NCBI RefSeq assembly: GCF_002288925.2
Contig: NW_022098001.1
Location: 15,693,181 to 15,757,180 of the forward strand
DNA from: Delphinapterus leucas
Taxonomy: Eukaryota > Chordata > Mammalia > Artiodactyla > Monodontidae
DNA: 64,000 bases
Direction of reading: 5' to 3'
Position numbers and translations under genes: made by a program
Notes under the pieces: model-generated
Database searches by the model: none
The model's input: the letters and a program-made list of their open reading frames with translations, nothing else
What the model was told of the DNA's origin: nothing
In this document: positions 32,658 through 44,274 of the stretch, piece after piece
Layout of the letters: the number at the start of each line of letters is the position of its first letter
Position numbering within the stretch: position 1 is the first letter of the stretch

Positions 32658-33395
32658 TCTTTGTCTGCAGTTCCTGGCATAGATCTCCTAAAACCTTTGA
32701 GATTTCCTGAGTGATTGATAGGGTGATAGGAGCATCTTTTGTTCTAATGAGGGGACTCTTGGTGAGAAGAAGCTTCAGGATGGGGGCCGCTGATCAGAGG
32801 AACCATATGATTAGAGGGTTGGAAATTTCAGCCCCACCCACAAGCCTCTGGAAAGGAGAGGAGCCAGAGATTGAGTTAATCACCAATGGCTAACAATTCA
32901 ATCAGTCATGTCTATGTAAATGAAGCCTTCATTAAAACCCCGGAACAGTGGGGTTTGGAGAGGTTCTGAGTTGGCAAACACGTATGTATGCTGGGAGGGC
33001 GGTGCACCTGAACTCCATGGGAACAGAGGTTCCTATATTCAGGACTCTTCTGGGCATTGCCCTATGTGCCTTTCCATCTAGCTGTTCATTTTTATCCTTC
33101 GTGGTAAACTAATAGTAAGTATAGCATTTACCTGAGTTCTGTAAGTTGTTCTAGCAAATTATCAAACCTGAGGAAGGGGGTTGTGGGAATGCCTGACTTT
33201 GTAGCCAAGTTGGACAAAAGTGTAGGTAACCTAGGGACCCAATACTTGGAATTGGCATTTGAAGTGAGGGAAGTCTTGTGGGACTGAGCCCTTAAAGTTG
33301 TGGGGTCTGAGGCTCACTCAGGTAGTATCAGAATTGAATTGAATTGTAGGATACCCAATTGGTGTCAGGATTGGTGGGAAGAAAAAAACCTCTCA
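32658..33395 (+). mobile_element. ERV long terminal repeat
   Basis: About 740 bp follow a known mammalian LTR pattern: tgtctgcagttcctggcatagatctcctaaaacctttgagatttcctgagtg, ggtgataggagcatcttttgttctaatgagggg, tttcagccccaccc, gagattgagttaatcaccaatggc, tcaatcagtcatgtctatgtaaatgaagccttcattaaaacccc, gttctgagttggcaaacacg, ctgagttctgtaagttgttctagcaaattatc, gaggaagggggttgtggg, tcttgtgggactgagccctta and aggatacccaattggtgtc. AAAACCCC near 32935 sits where such LTRs have their promoter. Subfamily not assigned. Confidence 0.75.
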
Positions 33396-33399
33396 AGTA

Positions 33400-34111
33400 G
33401 TAAACTAATTTTTCCTTTATAGAATCAATCACCCAGCCAGTAAAGTAACTGCTTTCTTTGGCTATTGGTTTATTGACATGCAGAGCCCAAAACTGTGAGG
33501 ATAGGAAGCAAAAATTTTATTAGTAGATGGTTAGGGGTAATATGAGAGGAGTCACTTCCGTTTCCATCCCTTGATTCTCAAACTCCTGAATCTTATGTAT
33601 GGGAGAAAAAGTACAATATAACAGTCACTAATCTGGAGCATTTGCTGCATCCTGGAGCACACCATGCCTGCAAAAGGACTGGCGCTCAGCTAGCACTGAG
33701 CCTTCAAAGGCCTTTCCACCATTCTATCAAGCCAGTTGCTTCAGGAGGATGAGGACCATGGTAAGCCCAGTGAATTCCATGAGCATAAACCCATGACCAA
33801 CTTTTGGCTGAAAAAGAAGTTCCCTGATGAAGAAAAATACTGTGTAGAATACTGTAATATCCATAAGACATTCTGTAAGTCCATGGATGGGGTTTCAGCA
33901 TCAGCATTGTGGAAAGGGATGGCAAATCCATATCCAGAGTAAGTGTCCATTCCATGAGAACAAAGTTCTACCTTCCATGGAAGACTACATGGAAGTGGTC
34001 CAGTGTAATTCACCTGCCATTAGACGGCTGGCGGGTTCCCCAGGAAATGATGTTATATCAGAGGCTCCATGTTCATCTCTGCTGTTGACAGGTTGCATTT
34101 TCAGCCCAATG
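33400..34111 (-). pseudogene. ERVL pol fragment (integrase), inverted and broken
   Basis: Minus-strand frames at 33741-34013 and 33704-33955 together show the retroviral integrase core: GMDTYSGYGFA, with the first catalytic Asp, and in the second frame HGIHWAYHGPHPPEATGLIEW, containing the catalytic Glu region. The two frames are offset, so at least one frameshift separates them. The residue just before QGTSFSA is His where the integrase family has its second catalytic Asp. Further minus-strand pol-like sequence extends to about 33400 without an open frame. An ancient ERVL copy in the host genome, non-functional. Plus-strand frames here are shadows. Confidence 0.85.
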
Positions 34112-34225
34112 AGCATGCTATTGGGACCAGTACAAATTGTTGACCCACAGACCTATGAGAAATAAATGTTTTAAGCTGCTAATTTTTGAGGTGGTTGTTG
34201 TGCAGCAGAAGCTAATTGAAACAGA
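34112..34225 (+). mobile_element. 3' end of a MaLR LTR
   Basis: acctatgagaaataaatgttttaagctgctaatttttgaggtggttgttgtgcagcagaagctaattgaaac has the shape of an MLT1-type 3' end (AATAAA, 'ttttaagc.gctaa.ttttg', 'gcag.ag.taa'). The start of this LTR is missing where it meets the inverted ERVL fragment. Confidence 0.65.
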
Positions 34226-34830
34226 AATTGGTACCTAGAAGTGGAATGCTGCCACCTAAAATGTGTGGCACTGGTTTTGGATCAAAACAATTGGCAAAAC
34301 TATTGCATGTGGTAACTCAGAAGTTAGAAAACACACCTAATAAACTTGTGGATCTGGTTAAGGAAATTTTCAGGCAGAATGTTGATGTTATATAGGAAGA
34401 AAGAGATGAACTAAAGAAAAAACTATTTGATTTGCAGGCAGAGGACATAGAGAGCACCCAGGACTTTCTAGATTAGAAAATAAAATTGTTTTTCATTCCC
34501 AACCTCTCCAGTTTACAAAATATCCTTGCAAAATCTAATCAAGGGGTGGCTTTAAGGACTTTGTGAAGACCTCAGAAAGATTTATGATGGTTTCTGCAAG
34601 ATCCTCTCAACTGGACAAAAAAATTTCTAAAGATCTTAAGGGCATTAACCCATAGCATTTTCTTCCCAAATAAGAAAGGAGACAGCATCAAAAAGAACTA
34701 TGTGTGCATCCTTTGTATAATTAAATGACTATAGTCTGATACGTAAGAAACTCACACAATTTTAAAGGGGGTTGTATAAGCTTATAAAAGGGACCAATAC
34801 AGTTCAAAGTGAAAAGATGACTTTGGGCCC
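34226..34830 (+). mobile_element. MaLR internal sequence
   Basis: Directly after the LTR end, attggtacctagaagtggaatgctgcc matches the junction typical of MLT1/THE1 internal regions, followed by aatgtgtggcactggttttggatcaaaacaattggc and gcagaatgttgatg. This internal sequence is non-coding and its transcripts were mobilised by ERVL proteins. The downstream end is uncertain. Confidence 0.6.
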
Positions 34831-35261
34831 TCAAATTTCTTTGAGTAGGAAGCAGAATGAGTAAAGATATTTATGTTAAATAAGGGCTATTTCTTAGGGT
34901 AATATGTACATGACTAGATTCTTGAATTGCTATGGATCAATGACTCCTATGTGCTTCCCATTTCTCCTTTTCTTGAATGGAAATTTTTATTATAATTATC
35001 TCGTTGCCATCTCACCATCATTATGTTAGGTATATGGGAGAAGGGAGCAAATAAACTTGCCTGTTAAACCACAGATTTCTGGATTAAGAGGAGCCACGTG
35101 CAACAAACTAAACCCAAGGGATATCATCCACTGCTGGACCAGTTGCAGTTCCTGAGATATTGGACTGAGTCCAATTTTTGGCAGTCTTGGAAAAAGGTGA
35201 ATTCCTTTGACATGTGGGAGGTATACAAATAAATATAGCCAGTAGTTGACTGTGGTCAATT
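34831..35261. other. unassigned, probably ERV-derived
   Basis: No specific match; its place between MaLR internal sequence and another MLT1-type LTR suggests that part of it belongs to the same provirus. Confidence 0.35.
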
Positions 35262-35697
35262 AAATATGGTTACAAATTCTTTACAGCTTGTCCCATAAGG
35301 AGATGAACTTGGTTTCTCCACCTCTTGAATAATGGCTGGCTCATGACTTGATTTGACCAGCAGGATGTGGCAGAAGGATGCTGTGCAGGCTGTGAATCTA
35401 AGCCTCCAGAGGCCTTACAGCCTCTGAACTTGCTCTCTTGAAACTTGTCCACTCTATGAACAAGGCTGACCTCTTTTTCCTGTGGAGAGAAAGGTCTAGG
35501 TGTCCTAGACTTGCCAGCTGTCCCAGTTGAGGCCCCAGATATAGGAATGAACTCATCAGATACTGTGTCTGGAAGAGCTAGGATGTCTCAACCCAAATCA
35601 CCAATCCCCAGAATCATGAAAGAATAAATTATTATTGTAAGCCATAGAGTTTTGGGGTGGTTTGTTACCTAAGAAAATCCAGTTGAAACACACCTAC
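35262..35697 (+). mobile_element. MLT1-type MaLR LTR
   Basis: tggctggctcatgacttgatttgaccagcaggatgtggcagaagg, aggccttacagcctctgaacttgctctcttg, gccagctgtcccagttgaggcccc and aagaataaattattattgtaagccatagagttttggggtggtttgttacctaag..aatccagttgaaaca follow the MLT1 (J/K-like) order from body to 3' end. It could be the partner LTR of the fragment at 34112, given the same orientation and internal sequence between them, but the two 3' ends differ noticeably. Confidence 0.8.
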
Positions 35698-35719
35698 ATT
35701 TGCAGCTTCATATATGTCT

Positions 35720-35845
35720 TTTGCCTTTCTAAAGAGACTGTAAAAACTTTGAAGGTGGTGACTGTATTGTGTAATTTTTGTAACTTCTATAACACCAAGC
35801 ATGGGGCTGAGTACAGATTGATGCTGTATGAATGACTTTTTTATG
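35720..35845 (+). mobile_element. L2 3' tail
   Basis: gagactgtaaaaactttgaaggtggtgactgtattg and aacaccaagcatggggctgagtacagattgatgctgtatgaatgac parallel the L2 3' end ('gagggcagggact..', 'cagtgcctagcacagt', tail). Confidence 0.65.
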
Positions 35846-35895
35846 TGCTTGAAGCTCTTCTTCCTCTGTTTGGAAATATAGCATTCAGAAGTAAA

Positions 35896-35915
35896 ATATA
35901 TATATATATATATAT
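35896..35915. repeat. (AT)10 microsatellite
   Basis: Uninterrupted AT run of 20 bases. Confidence 0.95.
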
Positions 35916-37140
35916 CAGAAGAAAAAGTTTAGGCTAGATTAGGCATATCATAGGGTCTGCTGCTACCCTCACCCATTTTTCCCCCAACAAGGGGAAGATG
36001 TTTGGTTTTTAACCACTGCTCTTCAAGATCAGAGGGAACCAGGTTTTTCATCTATTTTACTGCTACACTCTCAATGAGTAGTAAAGAAGGACCTTTTACT
36101 TAAAGAGGTAACAATTAAAAAAATAATAGATAAATAGATAAAGAAAAGTTTCTGGAAGCAGGGAGTATTGGCACCAACTCTGAACCTTTCAGCCAGTACC
36201 CATGTCCATTACTGGCTTAATAACCAAAATGGATGAGTTGAAAGAAGGCCATTGAGAGTTCGAACAATTGCCTGGCATCATCTTTCTCCCTTCCTGACCT
36301 GCTCTGCTCCCATTTCCTCCCAGATCCTGACGTCTGGTTTCATTTCCCCTTTGCAACGTATTCTTACCTTTGAACTTGGTATTGCTATTAAGTTTTCCTG
36401 GTTGGACCTTTAGCAATCTGTATAAATGTTGACTTAGACTCACACAAATCTTTCCACTCAGTGTTACCTTAGATAGGATACCCTGACCTAATTTTAGCTC
36501 CTCATGAACTGATCACCTGCTCTGGATTTCCTCCAGTGAAGAAGAATTGACTGCCATGAGTTTTCGTAGACACAACGATGGGCAGTGGTGGTGTTGTGAA
36601 GAAGAAATGAAATAGAACAGGGAGTGAGGAGGAAGGCTCTGTTCACACCTGAGGGCTCTGACAAGGCAGTGCCTTATCTACTTAAGAACCCAGAAAAATC
36701 ACCTCATGGGAAGTTTCTTGAAGCTGGAATAGTATGTAACCAGAAAAGGGCCCTTTCTTTTAAGTACACTTTTTAACTTTCCTTCTCAAGGGCTGTTCAA
36801 ACTCTGAGGGAAGGATGTTGCCTCCGGGTCGGTCTTGTTTATTCTGTGAGGACATCCTCAAGAGATGCTGCAGAAGTGAGCTGAGAGCTGGGTGGGAACC
36901 TAAGGATGACTCCATGTCCACTGCTGAAGTTCCATGCTGTCGGGTCTTAGAAGTAGTTGGCTCAAGTTAAGGCTGGCTAACCAGACAAAGGGAAAGAAGT
37001 AAAATATTCTTACATTTACAAACGAGGGATGTAGTAATTCCCTCCTGAAATTATTATGAAACATACCCAATTTGTTTTCTCTTGCTGGAGTTTAGAGAGA
37101 TGGTTCCCAGGCCGTGCACACCTTAGAGCAGCGGGTGTCT
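35916..37140. other. unassigned DNA, 1.2 kb
   Basis: Nothing recognised; an 84-codon minus frame (36189-36443) has no known features. Confidence 0.45.
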
Positions 37141-38640
37141 GCAGAGCTGTGCTGAGGGTACCTGTCCCTTCGGCCACCAGGCAGCGCTGCTTCATTCTGC
37201 TTTAAATGTTGGTGATGCATAAAAAGACCCTGTCAAAGGATTCTGCTGGATTCAGCACAAGGCTTAGAGGCAAGCTCACATCCTTTTCATTTTTTAACCC
37301 TAATAACTTTAAAGGCCATGTTAAGACTTTGAATTTTATAGTAAAGTTGCAATTTGACTTGCTACTTTTATGGTTATTTGAAGAGTCACGTGTGAATCTC
37401 TAAAAACGATAGAAAAAATGTGGATGGGCGTAGTCAGCAAATGACAATACCGCCTTTCTGTGTGTGAGGGCTCGCTAATACTTCAATGTTCACCCAAAGA
37501 GAGAAGGGTGTGTGTCCCTCAGTCCTCTCACCTCCCAGTACGTGTTTGCTTGATTACTGCAGGTGCGCAAGAGCCTTTTCCATGTGAAGCCACATGTCTC
37601 TGCATAGGAGCTTGGGCTTGGGAGTACATTTATCAAATGCATGACAACTCGTGCAAAACTCCCTGAGAACATTGTAGAACACCTGCATACTAATGGTTTT
37701 TATTGTTGGAATTATTTTATTGCACAATCAAAAACCTACAATCATATCATAGAAGCATGCTACATAGCTCCAAGTACAGAAATTGGCTGTGAACTTCACT
37801 GCTGACACTTTATTTCTTGTAATTAAACTTTTACTTTTATTTCACCTATTTTATCCCATACACAGGGAGAGAAAATAAAACATATGGAGGGAACTGCAGG
37901 ATGTTGTGGTTTACTCCATGTTTTGGTATTTTTAGCTGTTCCCAATGAACCTAAAGGCCTGAAATTTGTACTTGAAATGTATTAAAAAATAAATTCATTA
38001 GTTAAGGAATATTGAAGAGCTGGCTATATATTTAGGATGGAATCTTCTCTATTTCCTTGTCTTGCAGAAGGTAACAGACCACAATTGCCTGTATTTTCTT
38101 TCTTCTCAAAACCACTTCTGCTCCAAAGACCATGAACCTGAACTGAAGAAACAACTCTTTCCTGCTGGTGTGAGATAATTCAGTCTCCATGATGTCTTAA
38201 TCCTGGGCCCCCCTTAATTGACTTCTAACTGTGCTAAACTGTGGCTGCTAGCAGTTGCAATGTGGATTGCAATTTACAAGGCACTGGAATTGTTTCTTGT
38301 CCTCAAATTAGTCCTGAGCTATACTTGAGAGAGATTAAAAAAATAGGCTTTACCTTGCTGGCTGTCTTGAGACCTCAAGTGAGACTTTTTTACCATCTCT
38401 GAATGGATGGTTGCCTTTTAACAGTTTAGTTAGGGACAGAAAGGAAAAAAATATTAGGGCTGCCAATACCCTGTCAATTTTGTCTTAATAAAGCTGCCTC
38501 TTGTGGCCTATCTTGTCCAGGGAATTGGAGAACTCCTAATGCTTTTAGACCGCCATGAGGGGTGGTAATTATTTTGAAGCCCTGTTCTGTGAGTGAATCC
38601 AAGGCAGAGCAAAGATCATCTCCTTTTCTTTTCTCATGAA
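37141..38640. other. unassigned DNA, 1.5 kb
   Basis: Repeat-free as far as I can see. 38060-38066 (ttgtcttgcag/aagg) resembles a splice acceptor, but no coding frame or donor follows convincingly. 38480-38600 has CNE-like texture. Confidence 0.4.
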
Positions 38641-38644
38641 TGTC

Positions 38645-39420
38645 TATAGGATAGATTTATTAAGTACGAGGTGTTCTAGATTTAGGCAGCAGGGAAGAAT
38701 AAAATGAAAGGAAGTTATTTCTTTTATGGTCCCTTATGGCCATTTAACATTTATTTCTATCTATCCTACCTAATTTCTTCCTTTTCATCTTGGGACCCCA
38801 ACTTAGAAAGCCATGATATACACACATACACAGTGCATATAGGCACTCTATTAACTCTTGGGATAAATAAGATATGGTTAGAGTCCTCAAAGAATTCTTG
38901 GCCCAAAAGGGAGATACATACATAAATGATCATGATGATGCCATTTAGGAAGATATATGTGAAGAGTGTTTATGAGAGCATAGAAGAGAGACACCTATCA
39001 CAGACTGAGGGAGTGAAGGGTGGATTTCTGGAGGAGATGGCAACTGGATCAACTCTTAAAGAATGAGTCAGCCAGGGAAAGAATGTAAAGAGGGGATTTT
39101 AGGCAGATGGAATTGAGAAAAATGCATGGGGATGTAAAACATGTAGTGAGTGAAAGAACCACAGCAGTTCTATGTCAAGGGATACATTCAGGGAAGGGTG
39201 GGAGGTAATCAGGCCCAGAGGTACGTAAGGGCCAGTTATGAGGGTCCCTACATGGCATACCAATGAGCCTGGGCTTCATCAAGTAGAGGCAGAGAATGGA
39301 ACTGGTCAGATTTCTGCTTTATGTAAGTTGTTCTGGCAGCTGGGTGCAGAACGAATTCAAACACAGGAAAACTAAGGCTGCAGGTCAGACAGGAGGCTAA
39401 TGTGATCATCTAAGACAAAG
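38645..39420 (-). mobile_element. L2 LINE, inverted, long fragment
   Basis: Reverse-complement L2 blocks appear in order: ggacagaattcttggcccaaaagggagatac region (38875-38925), acctatcacagactgagggagtg, ctggaggagatggcaactgga..ctcttaaagaatgagtcagccagg, gggattttaggcagatggaattgag, gggtccctacatggcataccaatgagcctgggcttcat, gaatggaactggtcagatttctgctttatgtaagttgttctggcagctggg. This is the longest inverted L2 in the window, about 0.8 kb, without coding potential. Confidence 0.7.
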
Positions 39421-39994
39421 CCCTGAACTAGGGTGGTGAAAGCAAGATAGCAATTGGTTAGGGTTGAGAAATAGCTTAAATCAGCAGGCCTTAGACTAAG
39501 GGCATACAAGGTGACTTAGAGGTCCATTAAGTCTACAGAATTGCCATAGAAGGTACTCTGGTTTGAAGAGACTGGATCCCCCATTCAAGACCTGAAGCTC
39601 CTCCATCATGCAAGGCTGACTGTAAACATTTAATGGTGTGACAAGGCTGGTGGGGCTGGCCTTAACAAACCAGGGGTTATGGGTGGATGTTCAGCTATAA
39701 AACCAATTCTTATAAGAATTCCATGAAGTGTGGTCTTTCTCATTCTCAGGAATTTTGGAACATTTGTGGGATAACTTTTATGGAGAACTGAGGATAAATG
39801 GGGCTGGGAAGATTGAGGCCAGTTTTTGGCTATGAAGCCTAGGATTTCTATTTCCAAATATTTCCTGATTGAGAGCCATGTCTTTTGTCATGGGAATGTC
39901 ATTTGTTTCCCAGAATGATTCCTCAAAGCTTTTGGGAGAAAGCTGGTGCAAAGCTGGGGCTTTGCACCCAAGCTCCTTTGATGGTCTGCCTTAG
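39421..39994. other. unassigned DNA
   Basis: Nothing recognised. Confidence 0.45.
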
Positions 39995-40395
39995 CTTTTT
40001 CATTCTTGTCTCCCACCACCCTGCACATGCATCCCTTCTTCACAACTTACCATATGATATTTTGTGGACCTTGGTACATGCTGTTCCTACTTCTGAAATT
40101 TTCTCCTGGAGTTTTTTTTTTTTTTTTTTTTTAATCTAAATACATTTTACTCACCTTCAAAAAGCATCTTGTCCTTTGGAAACGTTTCCCAAGTCCCCAT
40201 TCTGATTTATTTCTGTTTCTGTGCTAAGCCTGTTCACACCATGAGCTTGCACTTACCACACTGCTGTGTTTTTCTCTCGTTTTTCTGTCAGTCCAATTAG
40301 ATAGTAAGGCCTTTAAGGGGGGGAAATAAAACACTGCATTTGTGTTCACATATATGTGTATTTATTTCCAGTGATCAGCACAGTGCTTAGCAAAT
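39995..40395 (+). mobile_element. L2 LINE 3' region
   Basis: ttgtctcccaccaccctgcacatgcatcccttcttcacaac, ggtacatgctgttcctacttctgaaattttctcctgg, ctcaccttcaaaaagcatcttg, ccaagtccccattctg and ccagtgatcagcacagtgcttagcaaa are L2 blocks in order. A 22-nt T run at 40112-40133 has expanded inside it. The tail is cut at about 40395, where an old L1 begins. Confidence 0.7.
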
Positions 40396-40880
40396 GGGAT
40401 GGAATATCACTCAGCCACAAAAAAGAATGAAATCTTGCCATTTACAACAACGCGGATGGACATAGAGGGTATTACTCCAAGTGAAAAAAGTCACACAAAG
40501 AAAGACAAATACCGTATGAGTTCACACATAGAGGGAATCTAAAAAAAATGAACAACAAAACAAAACAAAGCAAAAGCAGAATCATAAATACAGAGAACAA
40601 GCTGGTGGTAACCAGAGGGGAGAGGGTAGGAGGAGTGAGTGAAATAGGCCAAGTGGATTTAGAAGCACAAACTTCCAGTTTTAAAGTATATGAAGATGTA
40701 ATGTACAGCATAGGGAACATAGTAAATAATATTGTAACAACTTTGTATGGTGACAGGTGGTTACTAGTTTTATCATGTGATCAATTTGGAATGTATATAA
40801 ATGTCAAATCACTATACTGTATACCTGAAGCTAATATAATATTGTTTCAGCTATACTTCCATAAAAACAATAAAAAGTTT
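40396..40880 (+). mobile_element. old L1 3' end (L1MA-like)
   Basis: gatggaatatcactcagccacaaaaaagaatgaaatcttgccatttacaacaacgcggatggacatagaggg, gtgaaaaaagtcacacaaagaaagacaaataccgtatg, and a 3' UTR with ctggtggtaaccagaggggagaggg and aatatcactatactgtatacctgaagctaatataat are diagnostic of L1MA-type elements. The frame at 40548-40910 (120 codons) lies in the 3' UTR and is spurious. Confidence 0.9.
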
Positions 40881-41184
40881 AAAATGATGTGCCGATGCTT
40901 TCAAAAATGATTTACCAATGTATATTATTATTGTAATAAATGCCACGTTTATCCACTTATTTATTTATCTAATACTTATCTGGCAAAACTGTGGACAATG
41001 TACAAATAGAACAAGTAGGGTAGGTTTGGGAGGCTTACCTGATTGAAGTCCAGATCTTCTTTGGAAGGCTAGAAGTTCAGCTATAATATTGAGGGTTTTA
41101 CTGACCTATGTATATTGTAGAGAAGCTAATTGTGAATGGGGTGTTGGAAATCACTTGTCCTGTTTGGAAGGAGATATGAGCTCC
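40881..41184. other. unassigned DNA
   Basis: A short TTTA run at 40957-40970; otherwise unrecognised. Confidence 0.45.
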
Positions 41185-41330
41185 AATTAGCTGACTGACT
41201 TGAGTAAAATACCTCTCTCAGCTTCAGTGGTCTGATCTGTAAAGCCAGGGTAATGGTACACACCTCCTAGGTTGTTGTGTAATTCTGTGAGACAATGGGA
41301 TCTAATGTGGGTGTGCATATACCTGGCACC
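41185..41330 (+). mobile_element. MIR SINE
   Basis: cttgagtaaaatacctctctcagcttcagtggtctgatctgtaaagccagggtaatggtacacacctcctaggttgttgtgtaattctgtgag matches the MIR CORE and 3' region. Confidence 0.85.
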
Positions 41331-42654
41331 AGGGTCAGCTTTATGAGTATGTGACATGTGCATTTGCACAGGGTCTTATCCTTTGTTTAATGCTTTGCTG
41401 TCGCCATCTTGAAATTCTTTACAATCATTGTACAAGGGGCCTTGCATTTTCATTTTGCTCTGGGCCTCTTAAATTATGTAGCCAGTTCTGCCTGACGCAT
41501 AATAGGCACATAAGAGTGCTCTCAGAAGAGCCCTAGATTCTCAGCCTGAGATTAGAAGGGAAGCTGAGAGGCCACCTCTAATAAGTGCTGGGCTTTGATG
41601 ATGTCTTCATTTTGTTCTTCTTCTGAAGGTGAGCTGTTGCTCCTTCTTCTATTCCCACATGGCTTCCTATGGAGTATATAGATTTTCAATTCTGCCATCC
41701 ACTTTCTCTCATTTATTTAAAAATTCCATACTGAGATCATTCTTTTATCTAACTACTATTTTTAACCCCCACCTGCCCCCTCTCCCTACCAAGATAAACA
41801 CATTGGCCACCAGCTGTACATAAAATAAAATCATAGATTCCTTTTTGATTCCATCAAGGTTCAAGTTGCAGGGTTTTTTTTGTGTGTGTGTGGTGTTAAA
41901 ACACTTTCAAAAATGTAAATTAAAAATAAAAAACTAATTCACCTACATAGTTTGATTTTGGTACCTGCCATATAACTTTAAGGTTTTAATATCTTTGTTG
42001 ATCATAAATTGACTCTGAGTTTTGCTCTCATGGAAATTATTTGAGCCAGAACGCTATACTGGGTTGAAACATTCTGTCACAATAATCCCTATGGATTAGA
42101 GCGTATTAAAGTACAATCATGGGAAATAGAATGCTTCTTTTAAACCACTGAGCCAACAAATGAGGTCATTTGATGCTTAGAAACTATGAAAATCCATGAA
42201 GGGGCTAGTTCACATGTAACATTAAGCTGGTTTGGGCTGGCCCATCCCTTAGTTGGTGGCGGGAATATTAGAGTTTATTTTTCATCAATCTCCCTTTGCT
42301 TTTTTAATCCTTCCGAGTTACAAGTTGTAAGATAAAAAACTGAAAGATTGTTGACTCTCTACTTGGCTAAAACGAACTCAACTTTTATATAGATTTTATT
42401 TCCTTAAAAATTTGCTGCCTAAATGACTTTAAAATGGCAACATGTTAAACATTCTAAATGGGGAAGACTTCAGGTGTCATTTCTAAATGACAATTCAGAT
42501 ATGTTTTCCTTGCATCCCCCCAAAGGCTTTGAGATGGAAAATTGAATGAAAAGAAAAATGGGAAAACAAAACAAATTGGAATCATGCCTGGCTTGTTTAC
42601 TTTAGGAAATCTCTTAACATTGATTTTAATCAATTGAAAAGAGATGGTTCATCA
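41331..42654. other. unassigned DNA, 1.3 kb
   Basis: Nothing recognised except a short TG run at 41881-41892. Confidence 0.45.
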
Positions 42655-42845
42655 GATCATAGAATTTTAGAGTTGAAAGGAGCCTCAGAGCTTATCTCAT
42701 ATGACTTTCTCATTTTATGGATGAGGAAGCTGGGACCCAGCGAGGGAAAGATGCCTTCCTAGCATTCCACGGCTAATTAGCAGCTGGGCAGGGAACCCAA
42801 GTCTCCAAATGCCCAGTCTGGTGTGTTTTCCAGTCTGGATGACTG
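42655..42845 (-). mobile_element. ancient SINE/LINE fragment (MIR/L3-like), inverted
   Basis: agatcatagaattttagagttgaaaggagcctcagagcttatctcatatgac, cattttatggatgaggaagctgggacccagcgaggg, ccacggctaattagcagctgggcagggaacccaagtctcc is a familiar pre-placental repeat pattern. I recognise the class but cannot separate MIR-related from L3/CR1-related. Confidence 0.65.
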
Positions 42846-42974
42846 CCTCACTTTCATACCAATTTAAAGTCTTTATATATTTCCAAATTCAAAAGGCTTA
42901 TAAAAGTAACTGAGTGAATATAGAAAGAATATCTTCATCAATTGAATGAAAGCTTTCAAGTACACTTCTGAATA

Positions 42975-43042
42975 TTGACTGGTACTGGATACAAAGCTAT
43001 TTTGCACATAGTAGACAATCAATAAATATTTGTTGATTGATA
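42975..43042 (+). mobile_element. L2 3' tail
   Basis: ttttgcacatagtagacaatcaataaatatttgttgattgata is the terminal L2 pattern (cacatagtagg..caataaatatttgttga). Confidence 0.75.
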
Positions 43043-44270
43043 GAACTGCTCAGAAGTTAATTTATTTAAAAAAAAAAAAACCTAAAAGCATATGTCTAAA
43101 ATCACAAAAGGAAAAATGCTTATGTCTATTATCAAAGAAAGTAATTCCCCAAAGAAAATAAAATCCTAATTGCAATTTCAGATGTCCTTTCCAAAAATAA
43201 AAAGAAACCTAGATGGTGAGATATTCACAGATTTTGCCTGGGGTACTTATCAATAGGGTGGACCGTATAATTTATTGTCCAAACTGGGTTATTTTTGAAG
43301 GTGAAAATAGACATTATAAATATTTTTGTTGAGTCCACAAGTGTAAACTGAGACTTTCCAGGGCAGTTAGGACACATGGATCACCTTACATAGGAAATGA
43401 TAAAAAGCTTATATTAATTAAGTATTTACAATGTGCTAAGCAAGGCCTTAGGGACTTCCATGCTTTAGTGTCTCTTTTACTGGTCCAGCAGGGAAAGTCT
43501 TCAGGGTTTTATTATGAGGTTCAAATATTATATTAAAAGGCAGAGGTGTGGGATGTCATCATTTTCATCTCCTACAATGAAAGGTCCAGTAGCCTTGTTT
43601 GTCTAGGTAGATAGCAATAAAGATTTTCTATGTGTCTCTTCCCCACTCTCCATTCCCCCCTCCCACTGCAATTTCTTCCACCAAGTCCCTCTTTCCAAGA
43701 CTTCTCTGAGTGACAAAATTCAGATAGGTTTATTCGGTATTGAATATTTCTCTGAAAACGGCTTCCTGGTGAGGAATGTTTCTTGGTCCTGACAAGAGAT
43801 GTTGCTGCTGAATTTGCTTTTCTCACTTTTAGTTGGGTTTATAATGGGTTTGTTGAAAGCAATGAATGGTTTAGAAAAATACCCTTGGTGCTGTGAAATA
43901 GGAGCCATTTCCAAAGCTTGTTCAAAATCTGATTATATTAACAATTTCTCAAATCCATTGTATTAGCTTTGTAATTTGTTTCCATGACCCACGGAATATA
44001 TTGACTCAGACAGTGACTTTTTTTTAAAGGAAGAGAGAAAGACTTGTTTCTCTTTGGAAAATATAATCTTGGAAGAACTTGGAAACAATAGATTTCTAGA
44101 TTGGCCTGAAGGGTAAGATCCAAATCGACCCAATTTGCTTGTCATTGTCTGCAGTGTAGGGAGCTGGAATGTTTGCCTTGATAGCTCTTTTGGGTTTTAG
44201 ACAGTCCTTTAAAGTAATAGGCACAGGCTGTGCTCTTAGAAGTTCTTTCTTTCTAAATGAAGGGGAGACA
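43043..44270. other. unassigned AT-rich DNA, 1.2 kb
   Basis: An A run at 43069-43080. 43420-43470 (agtatttacaatgtgctaagcaaggccttaggg) may be a small inverted MIR piece. Nothing else recognised. Confidence 0.45.
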
Positions 44271-44274
44271 TTTG

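Noticed and set aside
33736..34165. Plus-strand frames of 68 and 92 codons
   Set aside because: They are antisense to the inverted ERVL pol fragment.
38055..38100. Possible splice acceptor and exon start (cttgtcttgcag)
   Set aside because: No sustained coding frame or donor follows; single acceptor-like strings are common.
40548..40910. 120-codon plus-strand frame
   Set aside because: Lies in the 3' UTR of an old L1MA-type element.
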